This document shows positions 38,733 through 47,186 of a DNA stretch of 64,000 nucleotides, in pieces; position 1 is the stretch's first letter; every line of letters begins with the position of its first letter. The stretch is from NCBI RefSeq assembly GCF_021272345.1, contig NZ_JAJSDQ010000009.1, positions 1 to 64,000 of the forward strand. Reading direction: 5' to 3'. The notes below the pieces were generated by a model, which did no database searches, was not told the DNA's origin, and worked only from the letters and a program-made list of their open reading frames with translations. Source of the DNA: Ornithinimicrobium sediminis (GTDB lineage Bacteria; Actinomycetota; Actinomycetes; Actinomycetales; Dermatophilaceae). The position numbers were made by a program, and so were the translations under genes.

Positions 38733-39499
38733 GCGACAGCCTCGGCCGCAAGCAGGCGCACAGCGGCGGCGTAGCGTCCGGTCTGTCCATCGCGACGGTA
38801 GGAGTAGAGGTCCTCGCTCTCCCGGGAGCACCCGGGCAGCCACTGCACCGGCACGCCGGCGGCGGTGAGCTGGTCGACGACGCCGGCAGCGACGTCGATG
38901 GCCGGGGTGCCGGTCCACGAGAGAGTCGCGCTGACCGGGCTGACCGCTGCGGCCCGGTCACGCATCTCGGCCGGCACCTCATAACAGCGCCCGCAGATCG
39001 ACGGGCCCACGACGGCCTGCAGGTCATCCGCCCCCAGCGCCTGCAACCGCTCCACCGTGGCCTGCGCGACACCCGACGTCATCCCCGGACGCCCGGCATG
39101 CACCACCGCCGCGAGCCCCTCCGTGCGGTCGACCAGCATCACGGGGGTGCAGTCGGCGACCAGCACCACGAGCACCACGTCCGGGTCGTCGGTAATGAGG
39201 CCGTCCGAGGACGGTGGCGGCGGAGGCGACTCCCCCGGCTCGACCTGCTCGCCACCGACCCGGGTCACGCCGCAGCCGTGCTGCTGGTCCATGAACCGCA
39301 GGTCGCGCAGCGCCACGTCGAAGCCGTGCGCCAGCCGATGGCGGTTGGTCTCGACCGCGGCCGGGTCGTCCCCGACGTGGGCGCCCAGGTTGAGCTCGGC
39401 GAACTCGCCCTGGCTCGACCCACCCCAGCGGTCGGTGACCACCCAGTCGACGCCGTAGAGCGTCCCGTCGGGCTCGATCCGCTCACGCCACCTGAACAC
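38729..39499 (-). CDS. pgeF: PgeF/YlmD family purine nucleosidase-editing protein
   Basis: This 256-residue protein (DUF152/multicopper polyphenol oxidase family) has metal-ligand motifs QQHGCGV, ADCTPVML, HAGRPGM and GPSICGRCYEV. In E. coli the homologue repairs mis-incorporated serine in peptidoglycan precursors; others report adenosine deaminase/phosphorylase activity. It normally follows ftsZ directly, but here the tad operon and a small DivIVA paralogue lie between them. Confidence 0.92.
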   Translation of the reverse strand: MFRWRERIEPDGTLYGVDWVVTDRWGGSSQGEFAELNLGAHVGDDPAAVETNRHRLAHGFDVALRDLRFMDQQHGCGVTRVGGEQVEPGESPPPPPSSDGLITDDPDVVLVVLVADCTPVMLVDRTEGLAAVVHAGRPGMTSGVAQATVERLQALGADDLQAVVGPSICGRCYEVPAEMRDRAAAVSPVSATLSWTGTPAIDVAAGVVDQLTAAGVPVQWLPGCSRESEDLYSYRRDGQTGRYAAAVRLLAAEAVA

Positions 39500-39513
39500 G
39501 GGGCAACGCTAGT

Positions 39514-39837
39514 TCATCCTTGAGCGCGGACCGCAGCGACCTCGGCGGTGACCCGGTCGAGCTCGGCCTGCATCTGAGCCATCTCCTCGACGAGCTGCTT
39601 GCGCTCGGCGCGGATCATCTCGAGCTGCTCCTGCTCGACCGCGATGCGGTGCGCGGCACCACTATCCTCCGGAGACCGTGCCACGCGGGCCTCCAGGTCG
39701 TCGATCACCGCGTGCAGCCGGCGCAGCTCGATGACGACCTCCTCGAGGAAGCCGTCGACCTCGGCCTCGCTGTAGCCACGTTGCATCCGGGTGCCCTGGA
39801 AGTTCTTGCGGACGACGTCCTCGGGTGTCAGCGGCAT
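39514..39837 (-). CDS. Miniature DivIVA-domain protein
   Basis: This 107-residue protein keeps the DivIVA membrane-binding N-domain (MPLTPEDVVRKNF, RGYSEAEVDGFLEEVVIELRRL; residues 1-42), closely paralleling the large DivIVA at 35657-36997 (MALSPEDVIKKSF, RGYDETEVDDFLDEI). It then ends after about 60 residues of coiled coil. The start codon follows a GGGACCC tract, so ribosome binding is weak. It begins 52 bases after tadC and stops 14 bases before pgeF, so it could belong to either operon. It probably forms a short dimer that binds curved membrane or co-assembles with full-length DivIVA. Confidence 0.85.
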   Translation of the reverse strand: MPLTPEDVVRKNFQGTRMQRGYSEAEVDGFLEEVVIELRRLHAVIDDLEARVARSPEDSGAAHRIAVEQEQLEMIRAERKQLVEEMAQMQAELDRVTAEVAAVRAQG

Positions 39838-39855
39838 GGGTCCCCTCTTCGTCGG

Positions 39856-39878
39856 TCCACCGGGTCTGTCCAGGTGGA
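39856..39878 (-). terminator. Weak hairpin after tadC
   Basis: TCCACC and GGTGGA form 6-bp arms around an 11-nt loop between the tadC stop and the small DivIVA gene. Stability looks modest, so read-through into the division genes is plausible. Confidence 0.3.
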
Positions 39879-39889
39879 GGTGCGTGTGG

Positions 39890-40780
39890 TCACTCTGAAA
39901 ATGCCTCGATGATCCCGATGACCCCGGGTCCCATCACCACGATGAAGAGAACGGGCAGGATGAAGAGGATGAGCGGGAAGACCACCTTCACGGGGATCTT
40001 CATTGCCTTCTCCTCCGCGCGCTGCCGCCGCTTCAGGCGCATCTCCTGGGCCTGCGTGTTGAGCACCCTCGAGATCGAGACCCCTTGTTGGTCAGCCAGC
40101 GCCATGGCTCGCAGGAAGCGGCGGAGGTCGCTCACATCGACCCGCTGCGACATGGCCAGGTACGCCTCGTGGCGGGGCATCCCGACCTGCATGTCCTGCA
40201 GGGTGCGGACGATCTCTTCGGAGAGCGGGCCGCTGCTGTTGCGCGCGACGTGCGCCATCGCCGACTCGAGGCCCAGACCGGCATCCACGGCGATCGAGAG
40301 CTGGTCGAGCGTGTCCGGGAGTGCCTCCTGCACCTTCTTCCTGCGCTTGGTGCCCTCGTTGTAGAGCAGGATCTCGGGGAGGAACCACATCAGCGCGAGG
40401 AAGCAGAGCCCGAAGAAGATGCCCCTTGCGGACGGACTTGTCCCCACGACCAGCCCTACGAGCGCCGTCGTCGCAGCACCAAGCGTGAGCTTGGTGACCA
40501 GGATCCGCTCCAGCGGCCAGTTCGCCGGCCTTCCCGCCCGTGCGAGGAGGAGGTCGATCTTGCGGACGAGGCCTGTGGGCGTCAGCAACCTGGCCAACCG
40601 TGCCAGACCCCCACCACCCGCCTCAAGGGTTGCGTCACCGCCAGCCGGACGTGGCAGCCCTCGCTGCAAGTTGGTGAGTGCCTGGTCGCGGGCTTCCTGC
40701 GGTCTGGCTGAAAATGACCATAAGAGCAGCGGGATCGCAATCGCGACACACGCGGCAGAAATGACAATAACGTTGGTCAT
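39890..40780 (-). CDS. tadC: Tad pilus platform protein TadC (GspF-like)
   Basis: This 296-residue inner-membrane protein of the T2SSF family has an N-terminal helix, a cytoplasmic helical domain (ALPDTLDQLSIAVDAGLGLESAM) and two C-terminal membrane helices (VVFPLILFILPVLFIVV and following). It pairs with TadB to form the platform on which the CpaF motor acts. The ATG at 40778-40780 was chosen; it lies 10 bases after the tadB stop. Confidence 0.92.
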   Translation of the reverse strand: MTNVIVISAACVAIAIPLLLWSFSARPQEARDQALTNLQRGLPRPAGGDATLEAGGGGLARLARLLTPTGLVRKIDLLLARAGRPANWPLERILVTKLTLGAATTALVGLVVGTSPSARGIFFGLCFLALMWFLPEILLYNEGTKRRKKVQEALPDTLDQLSIAVDAGLGLESAMAHVARNSSGPLSEEIVRTLQDMQVGMPRHEAYLAMSQRVDVSDLRRFLRAMALADQQGVSISRVLNTQAQEMRLKRRQRAEEKAMKIPVKVVFPLILFILPVLFIVVMGPGVIGIIEAFSE

Positions 40781-40790
40781 GATGACGACT

Positions 40791-41744
40791 TCAGAACTCG
40801 ATCTGAACGGTCTTGCGGAGCCACAAACTGCCGATGAACAGCAGTACCACCGCCACACCTAGCATTGCGTACCCTAGTGCGCTCTCGGTGAGTCGGCCCA
40901 TGTACGCAGGATTGAGTAACGACAGCACCAGGGCCACGAGGAAGGGGAGAGCGACGAGCACGTACGCCGACAGCTTGCCCTCCGCGCTCAGTGCCTTGAC
41001 CTGACGCCGGATGGCGTTGCGCTCGCGGATGGTCACTCCCACCTGGTCCAGCACGTCCGCCAGGTTGCCTCCCACCTGTCGGTGGATGGCGATGGCCTGG
41101 GAGATCCACAGGAAGTCGGCGCTGTCCATCCGTTCCGCGGTCTCGGCGAGCGCATCGCCCAGGTCGCGACCGACCCGCACCTGGTTGACGACGCGCACCA
41201 TCTCGCTGGTCGCAGGCTCCTCCAGCTCCTTGGAGAGCGAGTCGATCGACTGCAGGAGGCTGTGGCCCGCCCGCATGTTGCTCGCAAGCAGCTGGGTCAT
41301 GTCGTCGAGCTGGTCGGCGAACTGCGCCTTGCGCCGGTCCGAGCGGAAGGCGACGAACATCACGGACCCACCGGCGACCACGAGAGCCAGGAGGATGCCG
41401 GCGAAGATACTCGACACAAGCGTCCCCAGCGCCAAAGCAACCAGCGCCGTGGCCCCAATCAGCAGGATGAACTCCGGCACGGTCCGCCGGATGCCGGCGC
41501 GGTCCAACGAGTAGGCCCACGAGCGACCGACGTCGCGCCGCTCGACCACATTGCCGATCGCGCCCGTCGTCGCCTGGGTCGCTCGGGTCAGCGTCGTGGG
41601 TCCGGCTTCGACACCGTACCGTCGCCGCTCAGCAGCCACCTCGCGCGTCGGCACGAGGAGGACGACGAGCGTGAGGACGACAGCAAGAAGTATCAGCGCC
41701 AGGCCGATGGTGACGGCGGCGTCCGACGTCAGCGCGCTCGTCAT
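40791..41744 (-). CDS. tadB: Tad pilus platform protein TadB (GspF-like)
   Basis: This 317-residue membrane protein has a T2SSF cytoplasmic domain (MTQLLASNMRAGHSLLQSIDSLSKEL; AIAIHRQVGGNLADVLDQVG) and four membrane helices. Its ATG overlaps the cpaF stop (TGATG), indicating translational coupling. It works with TadC as the pilus assembly platform. Confidence 0.93.
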   Translation of the reverse strand: MTSALTSDAAVTIGLALILLAVVLTLVVLLVPTREVAAERRRYGVEAGPTTLTRATQATTGAIGNVVERRDVGRSWAYSLDRAGIRRTVPEFILLIGATALVALALGTLVSSIFAGILLALVVAGGSVMFVAFRSDRRKAQFADQLDDMTQLLASNMRAGHSLLQSIDSLSKELEEPATSEMVRVVNQVRVGRDLGDALAETAERMDSADFLWISQAIAIHRQVGGNLADVLDQVGVTIRERNAIRRQVKALSAEGKLSAYVLVALPFLVALVLSLLNPAYMGRLTESALGYAMLGVAVVLLFIGSLWLRKTVQIEF

Positions 41745-43291
41745 CAGCGACCGCTCCGCATCGGGGCCGTCTCGAACACGCTGGCCGGCAGCTCGATCCC
41801 GAGCTCGGCGAAGTGGTCGGTGAAGTGGGGCCGGACACCTGTCGAACGGGTCGTGCCGAGGAAGCGCCCTGTGTGGTCCACTCCTGCGCTGTAGTCGAAC
41901 GCGAAGGCGTCCTGCAGGGTGATGATGTCGCCTTCCATGCCCTGCACCTCGGTGACGTGCGTGACCCGTCGGGTGCCGTCTCGCATGCGGGTCAGGTGGA
42001 CGATGACGTCGATCGCCGAGGCGATCTGCTCCCTGATGGCGCGCAGAGGTAGGTCCATGCCGGCCATGAGCACCATGGTCTCGAGCCGGGCGATGGCATC
42101 GCGAGGCGTGTTGGCGTGCAAGGTCGACAGCGACCCCTCGTGACCGGTGTTCATCGCCTGCAGCATGTCGAGGCTCTCCCCTCCGCGGACCTCACCGACG
42201 ATGATGCGGTCGGGCCGCATTCGGAGCGAGTTGCGCACGAGGTCGCGGATGGTGACCTCGCCGCGGCCCTCGATGTTTCTGGGGCGGGCCTCGAGCCGGA
42301 CCACGTGCTCCTGCTGCAGCTGCAGCTCGACGGCGTCCTCGATGGTCACGATGCGCTCGTCGTGCGGGATGAACGACGACAGCACGTTGAGCAGCGTCGT
42401 CTTGCCCGTGCCGGTGCCGCCGGAGACGAGGATGCTCAGCTTCGCCTCCACGCTGGCGCGTAGCAGAGCGACCATCGGGGGCGAGAGGGAACCACGGGCC
42501 ACCAGGTCGTCCACGAGGAGGGGCTTCTTGCCGAACTTGCGGATCGTCAGCGTGGAGCCGCTGAAGGCCAGCGGGGGGATGATGGCGTTGACACGTGAAC
42601 CGTCCTCGAGGCGGGCGTCCACCAGCGGGGACGACTCGTCGATGCGCCGGCCGACCCGCGAGACGATGCGCTCGATGACCCGGCGCAGGTGCTCCTCCGA
42701 CCCGAACCGTGCATCGGCCCGCTTCAGCCGACCCCCCACCTCGACATAGACGTGGTCCGGACCGTTGACCATGATCTCGGTGACCGCGTCGTCGTCCAGG
42801 AAGGGCTGCAAGGGTCCGTAGCCGAGGACGTCGTCGGTCAGGTCGGCGATCAGCCGGCGTCGCTCGTCCGACTTGAGCGAGACCGGCGAGTCGTTGACGA
42901 GCTTGGTCAGCTCCTGACGCACCAGCTCGTTGAGCTTGGCCTCGTCCAGGTCAGGATCGTTGAGCCGCGCGCCAAGGCGCTCGAAGAGCTCCTCGCGCGC
43001 CCTGGCCTTGAACCTCGCCAACCCGGCCGACGCGGTCGGAGGAGACGCAGCAGAGGCTGGAGGGGTCACAGGCGGCGCGGATGACGCAGCGGTCTCGGTC
43101 GTCGGACGCGACGCCTTCGTGGTCAGCCGCTCGGAAGGGACCTGCGCGCTCTCGGTCGGCGCTCCCGTGTGGGTTCCGTTCGTCGCCCCTCCGTTCGTCG
43201 CGCCCCCGTTCGACGGGCTCGACGAGGACCCAGGAGAGGCCCCCTCCGACTGGGCCTTTCGTGCCGCTTCGAGCCGCTCCGCCAGGTTCAT
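41744..43291 (-). CDS. cpaF: Tad pilus assembly ATPase CpaF/TadA
   Basis: This is a 515-residue motor ATPase of the type II/IV secretion family. A Ser/Thr/Gly/Pro-rich variable N-terminus (about 15-110) precedes the core, which has Walker A GGTGTGKTTL, Asp-box and Walker B region RMRPDRIIVGEVRGGE, and the His-box THVTEVQGM. It hydrolyses ATP to polymerise Flp pilin. The ATG at 43289-43291 overlaps the cpaE stop by 4 bases. Confidence 0.95.
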   Translation of the reverse strand: MNLAERLEAARKAQSEGASPGSSSSPSNGGATNGGATNGTHTGAPTESAQVPSERLTTKASRPTTETAASSAPPVTPPASAASPPTASAGLARFKARAREELFERLGARLNDPDLDEAKLNELVRQELTKLVNDSPVSLKSDERRRLIADLTDDVLGYGPLQPFLDDDAVTEIMVNGPDHVYVEVGGRLKRADARFGSEEHLRRVIERIVSRVGRRIDESSPLVDARLEDGSRVNAIIPPLAFSGSTLTIRKFGKKPLLVDDLVARGSLSPPMVALLRASVEAKLSILVSGGTGTGKTTLLNVLSSFIPHDERIVTIEDAVELQLQQEHVVRLEARPRNIEGRGEVTIRDLVRNSLRMRPDRIIVGEVRGGESLDMLQAMNTGHEGSLSTLHANTPRDAIARLETMVLMAGMDLPLRAIREQIASAIDVIVHLTRMRDGTRRVTHVTEVQGMEGDIITLQDAFAFDYSAGVDHTGRFLGTTRSTGVRPHFTDHFAELGIELPASVFETAPMRSGR

Positions 43292-44487
43292 GCGCGGTTC
43301 CCCCGGTGACGCCCCGACCACCCTGAGTCGTTGACCGACAGCGGCGCGAAGCGCATGACGAGACGCCCCATCTCCTTGCTGATGCGGTCCCGTGGCTGCG
43401 ACTCCAGCAGTGGCGACCCCTGGTTGGTGGAGAGCGTGAACTTCTTCGACCTCGGCAGCACGACATCGACCTTACGACCGATGGAGGCTTCCACATCGGC
43501 CACCGACAGACCGCCGTCCTTGTCCGCGAAGTTCACGATGATGCTGCGGGTGGTCGGCGGCAGGTCCAGCTCGTCGAGCATCTCCATCTCCTTGCGCAGG
43601 CCCCGGATCCCTGGCACGTCCAGGCTGGTGATGAGCACGAGGTCGGTGGTGTGGTCCAGCGCCGCCAGGGTCTGCTCATGAAGACCGGGCGCCGTGTCGA
43701 TGACGACGTAGCGGAACTCGCTCTTGAGGTGGCCGATGACGGTGCTGAGCTGGTCGGCAGAGATCGCGTCGGCGTCAGCCGGAGACCTCACGCCACACAG
43801 CACCTGCAGGCCGCTGGGGTGACGTGCCAGCAGCGACTTGAGGCCCAGCGAGTCGCGGCTGGCCGGGCTGGCGACCACATCACCGAGGGTGTAGTCCGGC
43901 TCGAGGTCCAGCGCCGCGGCCACGTCGCCGAACTGCACGTCGAGGTCGACCAGCACCGTGCCCGTGGGTGACTGTGCCGCAAGACCGATGGCCAGGTTAG
44001 TGGCCAGCGTGGTCTTGCCGACCCCGCCCTTGGGTGAGGCGACGGTCACGACGCGGCCGGTCGCCTCGACCTGGTGCGTGGGGGCGACGGTCTGCACCGC
44101 GTCCAGAGCCCGGCGCAGGGCCCATCGCCAGTCCTCCACCGAGGCGTCCTGCGGGACGACGTCCCGGGCACCCGCGCGGAGCACGGCCAGGCCGATCGAG
44201 TCGGGCTGGGAGTGGACGAGCACCACGCCGACATGCGGGTGGGTCTCCGCGAACCGCCCGGCCAGGGCCAGCCCGTCGTCGACCTGGCCTGATACGCCCT
44301 CGTCGTCGTCACCTCCGACGTCCAGCACCACGATGCGCACGTCGTCGGGCTCCGGCACGAGCCCCAGCAGCTGTGCGGGCATCGCCGGCATGCGCCCCGG
44401 GTCGACGACCACCACGTCGTCACCGGTGGCGAGGCGCACCTTGCGGGTCACCGAGGTGTGGTCGCTGACCAGCAGCACGCCGCTCAC
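43288..44487 (-). CDS. cpaE: CpaE/TadZ-like pilus localisation ATPase
   Basis: This 399-residue protein has an N-terminal receiver-like pseudo-domain (about 1-125, without a full phosphoacceptor set) and a MinD/ParA-type ATPase with deviant Walker A KGGVGKTTLA and VLVDLDVQFGDVAA. TadZ/CpaE proteins place the pilus machine, often at cell poles. GTG 44487 overlaps the cpaB stop by 4 bases. Its position in a cluster that also holds a DivIVA paralogue is notable. Confidence 0.93.
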   Translation of the reverse strand: MSGVLLVSDHTSVTRKVRLATGDDVVVVDPGRMPAMPAQLLGLVPEPDDVRIVVLDVGGDDDEGVSGQVDDGLALAGRFAETHPHVGVVLVHSQPDSIGLAVLRAGARDVVPQDASVEDWRWALRRALDAVQTVAPTHQVEATGRVVTVASPKGGVGKTTLATNLAIGLAAQSPTGTVLVDLDVQFGDVAAALDLEPDYTLGDVVASPASRDSLGLKSLLARHPSGLQVLCGVRSPADADAISADQLSTVIGHLKSEFRYVVIDTAPGLHEQTLAALDHTTDLVLITSLDVPGIRGLRKEMEMLDELDLPPTTRSIIVNFADKDGGLSVADVEASIGRKVDVVLPRSKKFTLSTNQGSPLLESQPRDRISKEMGRLVMRFAPLSVNDSGWSGRHRGNRA

Positions 44488-45266
44488 TGGAGCACGTCCC
44501 GGACCTCGTCGGGCAGGGGCAGGATGAGGACGACGGTGCCCGTGCCGTCCTCGGACGCCTCCTCGGGCTCGTAGGACAGCCAGACCGTGCCGAACTCCAT
44601 GGCGAACACCAACTCCTCCGCGTCGGGGGCATCCAGGGCGAGCGTAACGAGGATGTTGTCCTCGGGCTCTGCCTGCTCGCCGTCATCCTCCCCCGGCCCC
44701 TGCACGGGTGGGGCCACGTAGCCGCCGGCCACGCGGATGACGAGTGCCTTGTTGAGCTCGAGCGTGGTCAGGTCGAAGGCGTCCTGCTCCTCCTGGTCCT
44801 CCGGCTCGAAGGACATGAAGACGCCCACCGTGTCGCCCGCGGCGATGTTGCCTCCCAGCGCTCGGGCCCGGTCGAGCGGGATCGTCACCTGATGAAGGTC
44901 CTCCGCCTCCTCCGGCAGGTCGAAGTCGTCCCGGGCGCGCAGCTCGGCCTCGGAGAGCAGCCGCCCCTCGCGCAGCTGCTCGCCCTCCGTCAGAGCATCA
45001 GCGACAACCAGCCCTTCGATGTCCTCCAGCTCCTCGAAGGCACCCTCGACCACGTAGTCCTGCGGCACCTGCTGCACCTCGACCAGCTCGTCGAGGGCGT
45101 CCCCGGACGTGCCCTGGGCGATCGGTGCGGTGGCCACGAGGACCGGAACGGTGTCGAGCCCCTCCAAGGCTCGTTCGTCAGCACGGTTGGCGTAGGCAAG
45201 GACGAGGATGACCCCCACCGCGGCGAGGATGATGGCAGCCGCGGCGGCGATGACGCGTTTCAGCAC
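44484..45266 (-). CDS. cpaB: CpaB/RcpC-like pilus assembly protein
   Basis: This 260-residue protein has one N-terminal membrane helix (residues about 5-27) and an extracytoplasmic SAF/RcpC region (ALGGNIAAGDTVGVF; VTIPLDRARAL). In Gram-negatives it connects to the secretin; in Gram-positive tad clusters it is kept without a secretin and its role is less clear. GTG 45266 has AAGGA five bases upstream. It is unusually acidic in its mid-portion. Confidence 0.88.
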   Translation of the reverse strand: MLKRVIAAAAAIILAAVGVILVLAYANRADERALEGLDTVPVLVATAPIAQGTSGDALDELVEVQQVPQDYVVEGAFEELEDIEGLVVADALTEGEQLREGRLLSEAELRARDDFDLPEEAEDLHQVTIPLDRARALGGNIAAGDTVGVFMSFEPEDQEEQDAFDLTTLELNKALVIRVAGGYVAPPVQGPGEDDGEQAEPEDNILVTLALDAPDAEELVFAMEFGTVWLSYEPEEASEDGTGTVVLILPLPDEVRDVLQ

Positions 45267-45333
45267 TAGGTTCCTTATAGGTGGGTCAGGAGAGCAGCAC
45301 GCCCCCCGCTACGGACGAGGCAACAAGACGAGA

Positions 45334-46257
45334 TCAGCCGGTGAGCTGCACGACGGCGGCGCCGAGGTCAGGTGCCCCTCCTCCGTACTCGTAGGCGTCG
45401 TCCAGGGTGACGTACTCGACGAAGGTGCCGTTGAGGCACTGCTCGGGCGGACCGCACGGCGCGTCGTACTGGTACTTGTTCTCGAAGAAGTAGCCGTTCA
45501 GTGTCATGGCGACATAGCCGTAGACCGTATAGATGCCGTTCCCACCGGTGCCTTCGAACTCACCATAGATCGGCAGGAGCACCGTCTCGCCCACGAGGTC
45601 CAAGAAGAACTCGGCTGAACATGCCTTCTTGTCCACGGGCTTGCCTGGGTCGGAAGGGAAGTCGTAGCCCACGGAAGCCTCCGACTCACACTTGCCTCCG
45701 ACTGTGTCCATCCAGGCGAACCCGCTGGGGATATCGAAGCCGTTAGTTCCCGTGCAGTCGCTGTCCGACTTCTTGGGCAACGTGATCGTCTGCGGGACGT
45801 CCAAGACGGGCTGGAACGAGGCGTCGAGCTCACATGCAGAAATGGCCAGAGGAAGCATGGCGGGCCCGCTCGCCGGCGCCCCCCAAGCCGCTGTCGCACC
45901 TGCTACGACAAGGCTCTCGTCTCGACCGAGGACAGGCATGAACCAGTGCGGCTGAAAGCCCGATGCCTCGACCGTGACGCTGTTGGACGACGGGAAGGAG
46001 ACGTCCGCTCCTTCTATACCGTCGTTGCGCACGTTAGCGCCTGCGTAGCTGTCGGCGATGGATTGGGAGTCACCACAGCCGTCGACAGCACAGTCCTGCG
46101 CGACAGCCAGCGCAGCCGCGTCAGCCCCGTTCTGCAGCTCCTGCTTCTTGGCATACGTCGCGCTGAGGTCGACGCCGAAGCCGACGAAACCGAGGAGTGT
46201 AGTCAGAAGCAAAGCCGTGAGAACTGCCGTGGCTCCCCTTTCGCGACTAAGATCCAC
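45334..46257 (-). CDS. TadG-like pseudopilin/pilus-associated protein
   Basis: This 307-residue protein starts with the TadG-type N-terminus (RERGATAVLTALLLTTLLGFVGFGVDLS), a membrane helix with a prepilin-like site but Leu where Glu+5 is found in pilins. A large extracytoplasmic domain with several Cys (possible disulfides) follows; I recognise no further domain. GTG 46257 has GGAGG six bases upstream; ATG 46272 and GTG 46263 are alternatives. Local GC is clearly lower (about 53-60% in sampled 60-base stretches) than in flanking genes. Confidence 0.78.
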   Translation of the reverse strand: MDLSRERGATAVLTALLLTTLLGFVGFGVDLSATYAKKQELQNGADAAALAVAQDCAVDGCGDSQSIADSYAGANVRNDGIEGADVSFPSSNSVTVEASGFQPHWFMPVLGRDESLVVAGATAAWGAPASGPAMLPLAISACELDASFQPVLDVPQTITLPKKSDSDCTGTNGFDIPSGFAWMDTVGGKCESEASVGYDFPSDPGKPVDKKACSAEFFLDLVGETVLLPIYGEFEGTGGNGIYTVYGYVAMTLNGYFFENKYQYDAPCGPPEQCLNGTFVEYVTLDDAYEYGGGAPDLGAAVVQLTG

Positions 46258-46259
46258 TG

Positions 46260-46640
46260 TCACCCTCCACATCGCATCTCACCGACTCCCGTCATCGATA
46301 CGGCTCCTCCACCGAAGAGACCCGTTAGTAGTCCCGCTTCAGCTGTCGCGATAACTGTGATGGATTCGCCCGGCTCGCAGTCCGGGGGGCTCGGGTTGTA
46401 CGAGATAGTCGGGCCTGTCACATCCCCGAACGGCGTGAAGAGATTGTTCACCGCGGCCTCGGCCCTGGTCGGGTCGTTGTGAATCGCCATTTCCCTCGCA
46501 CCGTCTCGCGCCGCTGCAGCTAGCGATGCCTGCATGTAAAATAGCCGGCTACCTTCAATGATGGCAAAGAACATCGAGATCAGAAGAAGAGCGATCAGCG
46601 CGAACTCGACCGCCGCTGCACCTCGCTCTCGACTCTCCAT
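46260..46640 (-). CDS. TadE-like pseudopilin
   Basis: This 126-residue protein starts ESRERG-AAAVEFALIALLLISMFF, with a prepilin-peptidase site and Glu at +5 of the mature form, then a short extracytoplasmic domain. ATG 46640 has GAAGG five bases upstream; ATG 46652 is an alternative. It probably caps or primes the Flp pilus. The stop codon overlaps possible starts of the TadG-like gene, and its GC is low like that gene's. Confidence 0.85.
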   Translation of the reverse strand: MESRERGAAAVEFALIALLLISMFFAIIEGSRLFYMQASLAAAARDGAREMAIHNDPTRAEAAVNNLFTPFGDVTGPTISYNPSPPDCEPGESITVIATAEAGLLTGLFGGGAVSMTGVGEMRCGG

Positions 46641-46726
46641 AGACACCTTCATGCAGACTGGGTCTGTCGTTTGGCCAAGGTGGGGCGGAAGCCGTAACAA
46701 CCGCCCCACCTCCAGCCGCAACGAAA

Positions 46727-46924
46727 TCAGGGAGTGGCGCCAGTGATTGCGCCCGTCACAGCGGTGAAGAGAGCGTTGAGCGAGCCACCTAGGGCGGTCA
46801 CTGTGAGGATGATCGCCGCCGCGATGAGCGCGACGAGCAGGCCGTACTCGACGGCGGTCGCGCCCTTCTCCTTCTCGGAGAACTTCTCCTGGAGGGTGGC
46901 GAGGTAGAAGTAGATGGCAGCCAT
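46727..46924 (-). CDS. flp: Flp-type type IVb pilin, major subunit of the tad operon
   Basis: This 65-residue prepilin has a leader ending EKEKG, cleavage before ATAVEYGLLVALI with Glu at +5, a hydrophobic helix and a short Gly/Ala tail. AAGGAG lies five bases before ATG 46924. It is the first gene of the tad operon and is likely its most highly expressed product. No prepilin peptidase (TadV/CpaA) is in this window. Confidence 0.92.
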   Translation of the reverse strand: MAAIYFYLATLQEKFSEKEKGATAVEYGLLVALIAAAIILTVTALGGSLNALFTAVTGAITGATP

Positions 46925-47027
46925 GATGGCTCCTTCGCAATGTCTGTGGGGACTGTCCCCCGAGTGTGTACTGGTGGCCAGCCCAAGGCCCCTTAACCCC
47001 CCGACAGGGCTTGAGCCGCACCAAGAG

Positions 47028-47040
47028 TGACACGTTGTCA
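47028..47040. promoter_or_regulatory. Palindrome in the tad operon promoter region
   Basis: TGACA-CGT-TGTCA is a perfect 5-bp inverted repeat with a 3-nt centre, about 105 bases upstream of flp. On the minus strand TTGACA within it could act as a -35 element, although no good -10 box follows at 17 nt. It is a candidate operator. Confidence 0.35.
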
Positions 47041-47133
47041 ACAATCTTGGCAAGGCAAGGAGTGCGACAAGAAGGTCAAGAAACGGTAACGACCGCAACC
47101 GTTTACCTGGGTACACGCTGGACAAGGCGCTGG

Positions 47134-47161
47134 CCTGCACCTTCGTCAGGGAAGGTGCAGG
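47134..47161 (-). terminator. Terminator of ftsZ
   Basis: An 11-bp stem (CCTGCACCTTC with its complement, 6-nt loop) lies 26 bases past the ftsZ stop codon. It separates ftsZ from the tad operon, which must therefore have its own promoter between about 46925 and 47130. Confidence 0.7.
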
Positions 47162-47186
47162 TCGGCGTCTGGGAGTGTGTCCGACG

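Noticed and set aside
39890-46924. Type II secretion system
   Set aside because: Flp pilins, TadE/TadG, CpaB and CpaE identify a tad pilus locus; no GspD-type secretin or GspG is present.
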